Of a DNA stretch of 30,676 nucleotides, positions 29,823-30,676 are shown one piece after another. Position 1 is the first letter of the stretch, and every line of letters begins with the position of its first letter. The stretch comes from Kingella sp. (in: b-proteobacteria) (GTDB lineage Bacteria > Pseudomonadota > Gammaproteobacteria > Burkholderiales > Neisseriaceae): contig NZ_JAUMZV010000026.1 of assembly GCF_030527935.1 (NCBI RefSeq), positions 1 to 30,676 on the forward strand, in the 5' to 3' direction. Made by a program: the position numbers and the translations under genes. The notes beneath the pieces are model-generated. The model did not search any database and was not told where the DNA came from. It was given only the letters and a program-made list of their open reading frames with translations.

Positions 29823-30581
29823 ATGCCCCGCACCCCTTTTCCGCTCCTTATCGCGTTCACGCTCACCCAAACCGCCTGCACGTCCGTCCTGTGGAACGGC
29901 GGCATATACGATGCTGACCGCGCCATCCAAACTCAACGCCAAATCGCGCGTACGCAAAGCGACACCATCCACACCATCAGCCAAATCCCGCGCCACGCCA
30001 ACCCCCAGCTTTCAGGCAGCCTAATCCTGCAAGGCGAGCAATATTGGTACGCCATCCACCCCAGCGTGTCGCAAGACCTAGCCGCCACCCTACGCGCCCC
30101 ACTGCCCCAGCCCTACCGCATCGTCCAACCATACAGCGGCGCGCCCCAGCCCAGCCTGCGCATCCTGATTACCGACCAAAACCACTTTATCAGCAACTTC
30201 TGCCTAGACTACATCGCCCAAGGCAGCCTGAAAGCCGTAGACTTTAACGAAGCCAAAACAAGCGAAACGAATGCCCACACCATCACCCCAAGCGAACAAA
30301 CCACCCTAGCCCAGCTCAAATTCCAACCCCAAGCCGCCCCCAACCACTACCGCAAATGCATCGCCACCACAGGCACGGTGTACCAAACCCCGCCCAGCCA
30401 AGCCATCAGCCACACGCTGCCCCAGCCCATCGCTGCCGAGCTGGTGTTTGAAGAAAAAAAGGTCAGCATCAGCCGCCGCAAGCTCACCCGCAACGTCTTG
30501 TTTACCCCGCTCGCTTTCGCCACAGACATCACCAGCGGCATGGTGATAATGTCCGTATTGCTGATTGGCGGCTTGTTTTAG
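29823..30581 (+). CDS. Putative lipoprotein of unknown function
   Basis: The 252-residue product is not recognised as a named family. It has a short hydrophobic signal ending TQTACTS (possible lipidated Cys at about residue 19, imperfect lipobox), then GGIYDADRAIQTQRQIARTQ. A mixed soluble region follows, and a hydrophobic C-terminus FATDITSGMVIMSVLLIGGL. The hydrophobic tail loosely recalls YceK-type lipoproteins, but I would not assign it. ATG 29823 lies one base after a DUS variant with no Shine-Dalgarno sequence. A DUS is translated in frame at 30222 (QGSLKAV). Plus-strand C-bias resembles the first 8 kb rather than the preceding hisF. Confidence 0.65.
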   Translation: MPRTPFPLLIAFTLTQTACTSVLWNGGIYDADRAIQTQRQIARTQSDTIHTISQIPRHANPQLSGSLILQGEQYWYAIHPSVSQDLAATLRAPLPQPYRIVQPYSGAPQPSLRILITDQNHFISNFCLDYIAQGSLKAVDFNEAKTSETNAHTITPSEQTTLAQLKFQPQAAPNHYRKCIATTGTVYQTPPSQAISHTLPQPIAAELVFEEKKVSISRRKLTRNVLFTPLAFATDITSGMVIMSVLLIGGLF

Positions 30582-30670
30582 CGTTTTAGCTACGCTGAAC
30601 TGCGTTTCAGGCTGCCTAATCTGTAGAAATCCCTAGCGTTGTTTACAGTATTTCAAGGACAATACCGTAA

Positions 30671-30676
30671 ATGAAC
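30671..30676 (+). CDS. Possible start of a gene cut by the window edge
   Basis: ATG AAC at the last six bases, with AAGGA 11 bases upstream and a DUS at 30606. Only two codons are present, so this is tentative. Confidence 0.25.

Noticed and set aside
1..30676. CRISPR array
   Set aside because: The frequent 12-mers are DUS at irregular spacing and in both orientations; no regular repeat-spacer pattern and no cas gene.
1..30676. tRNA or rRNA genes
   Set aside because: I looked for T-loop and acceptor patterns in the gaps and saw none; a tRNAscan run would settle it.

Overview
The window looks like a chromosomal segment of a Neisseriaceae bacterium of the Kingella type. The main evidence is the 12-mer AGGCAGCCTGAA (or its complement), the DNA uptake sequence dialect known as AG-kingDUS. 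I counted about 55 exact copies by eye in 30.7 kb, plus many one-base variants. Gene content (Slam-type outer-membrane protein, CyaY, FxsA, NlpD, GreB, MntP), dRS3-like repeats and an IS1016-like end agree with this family. The DNA looks moderately GC-rich, which would suit a K. oralis-like species better than K. kingae, but I cannot fix the species.

Layout. Positions 1-615 hold an IS1016-like end and a mosaic of small repeats. Positions 616-3115 carry a surface-export pair: a Slam (DUF560) outer-membrane translocon and a TbpB-like surface lipoprotein with a Pro-Thr spacer. Next on the same strand come a periplasmic M16 zinc protease, the PLP homeostasis protein YggS and an orphan amino-acid-binding lipoprotein (to 8214). 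Positions 8889-14271 are minus-strand: a small secreted Cys-containing protein, an overlapping MoxR/DUF58 pair, GreB, and an ABC_membrane_2 (SbmA/BacA/YddA-like) transporter. A 160 bp palindromic mobile element and a Fur-box-like site separate that transporter from an unknown 143-residue protein. Then come a TonB-dependent siderophore receptor (minus), ilvC, a family 2 glycosyltransferase and a membrane-anchored DUF2726 protein. A second ABC_membrane_2 transporter, mntP and a GTPase/DUF3482 protein follow on the minus strand. An unlisted RNA gene, the 4.5S signal recognition particle RNA, lies upstream of the GTPase with its own promoter and terminator. The window ends with cyaY and fxsA (minus), then nlpD, hisF and an unknown lipoprotein (plus).

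How genes connect. Slam plus its lipoprotein is the clearest two-gene machine. MoxR plus DUF58 is an ATPase/adaptor pair. The TonB receptor, the Fur-box-like site, the first ABC transporter and the 143-residue protein may form an iron-responsive neighbourhood; that is inference. The remaining genes are mostly housekeeping, and DUS inverted repeats often act as their terminators.

The most unusual content is non-coding. There are five full copies and one fragment of a ~158-161 bp palindromic MITE-like element. Three of the full copies are nested inside a ~225 bp structured repeat that itself occurs four times. There are also dRS3-flanked NIME-like units, a 23 bp hairpin repeat in seven copies, and DUS copies that supply stop codons, sit one base before start codons and form terminators.
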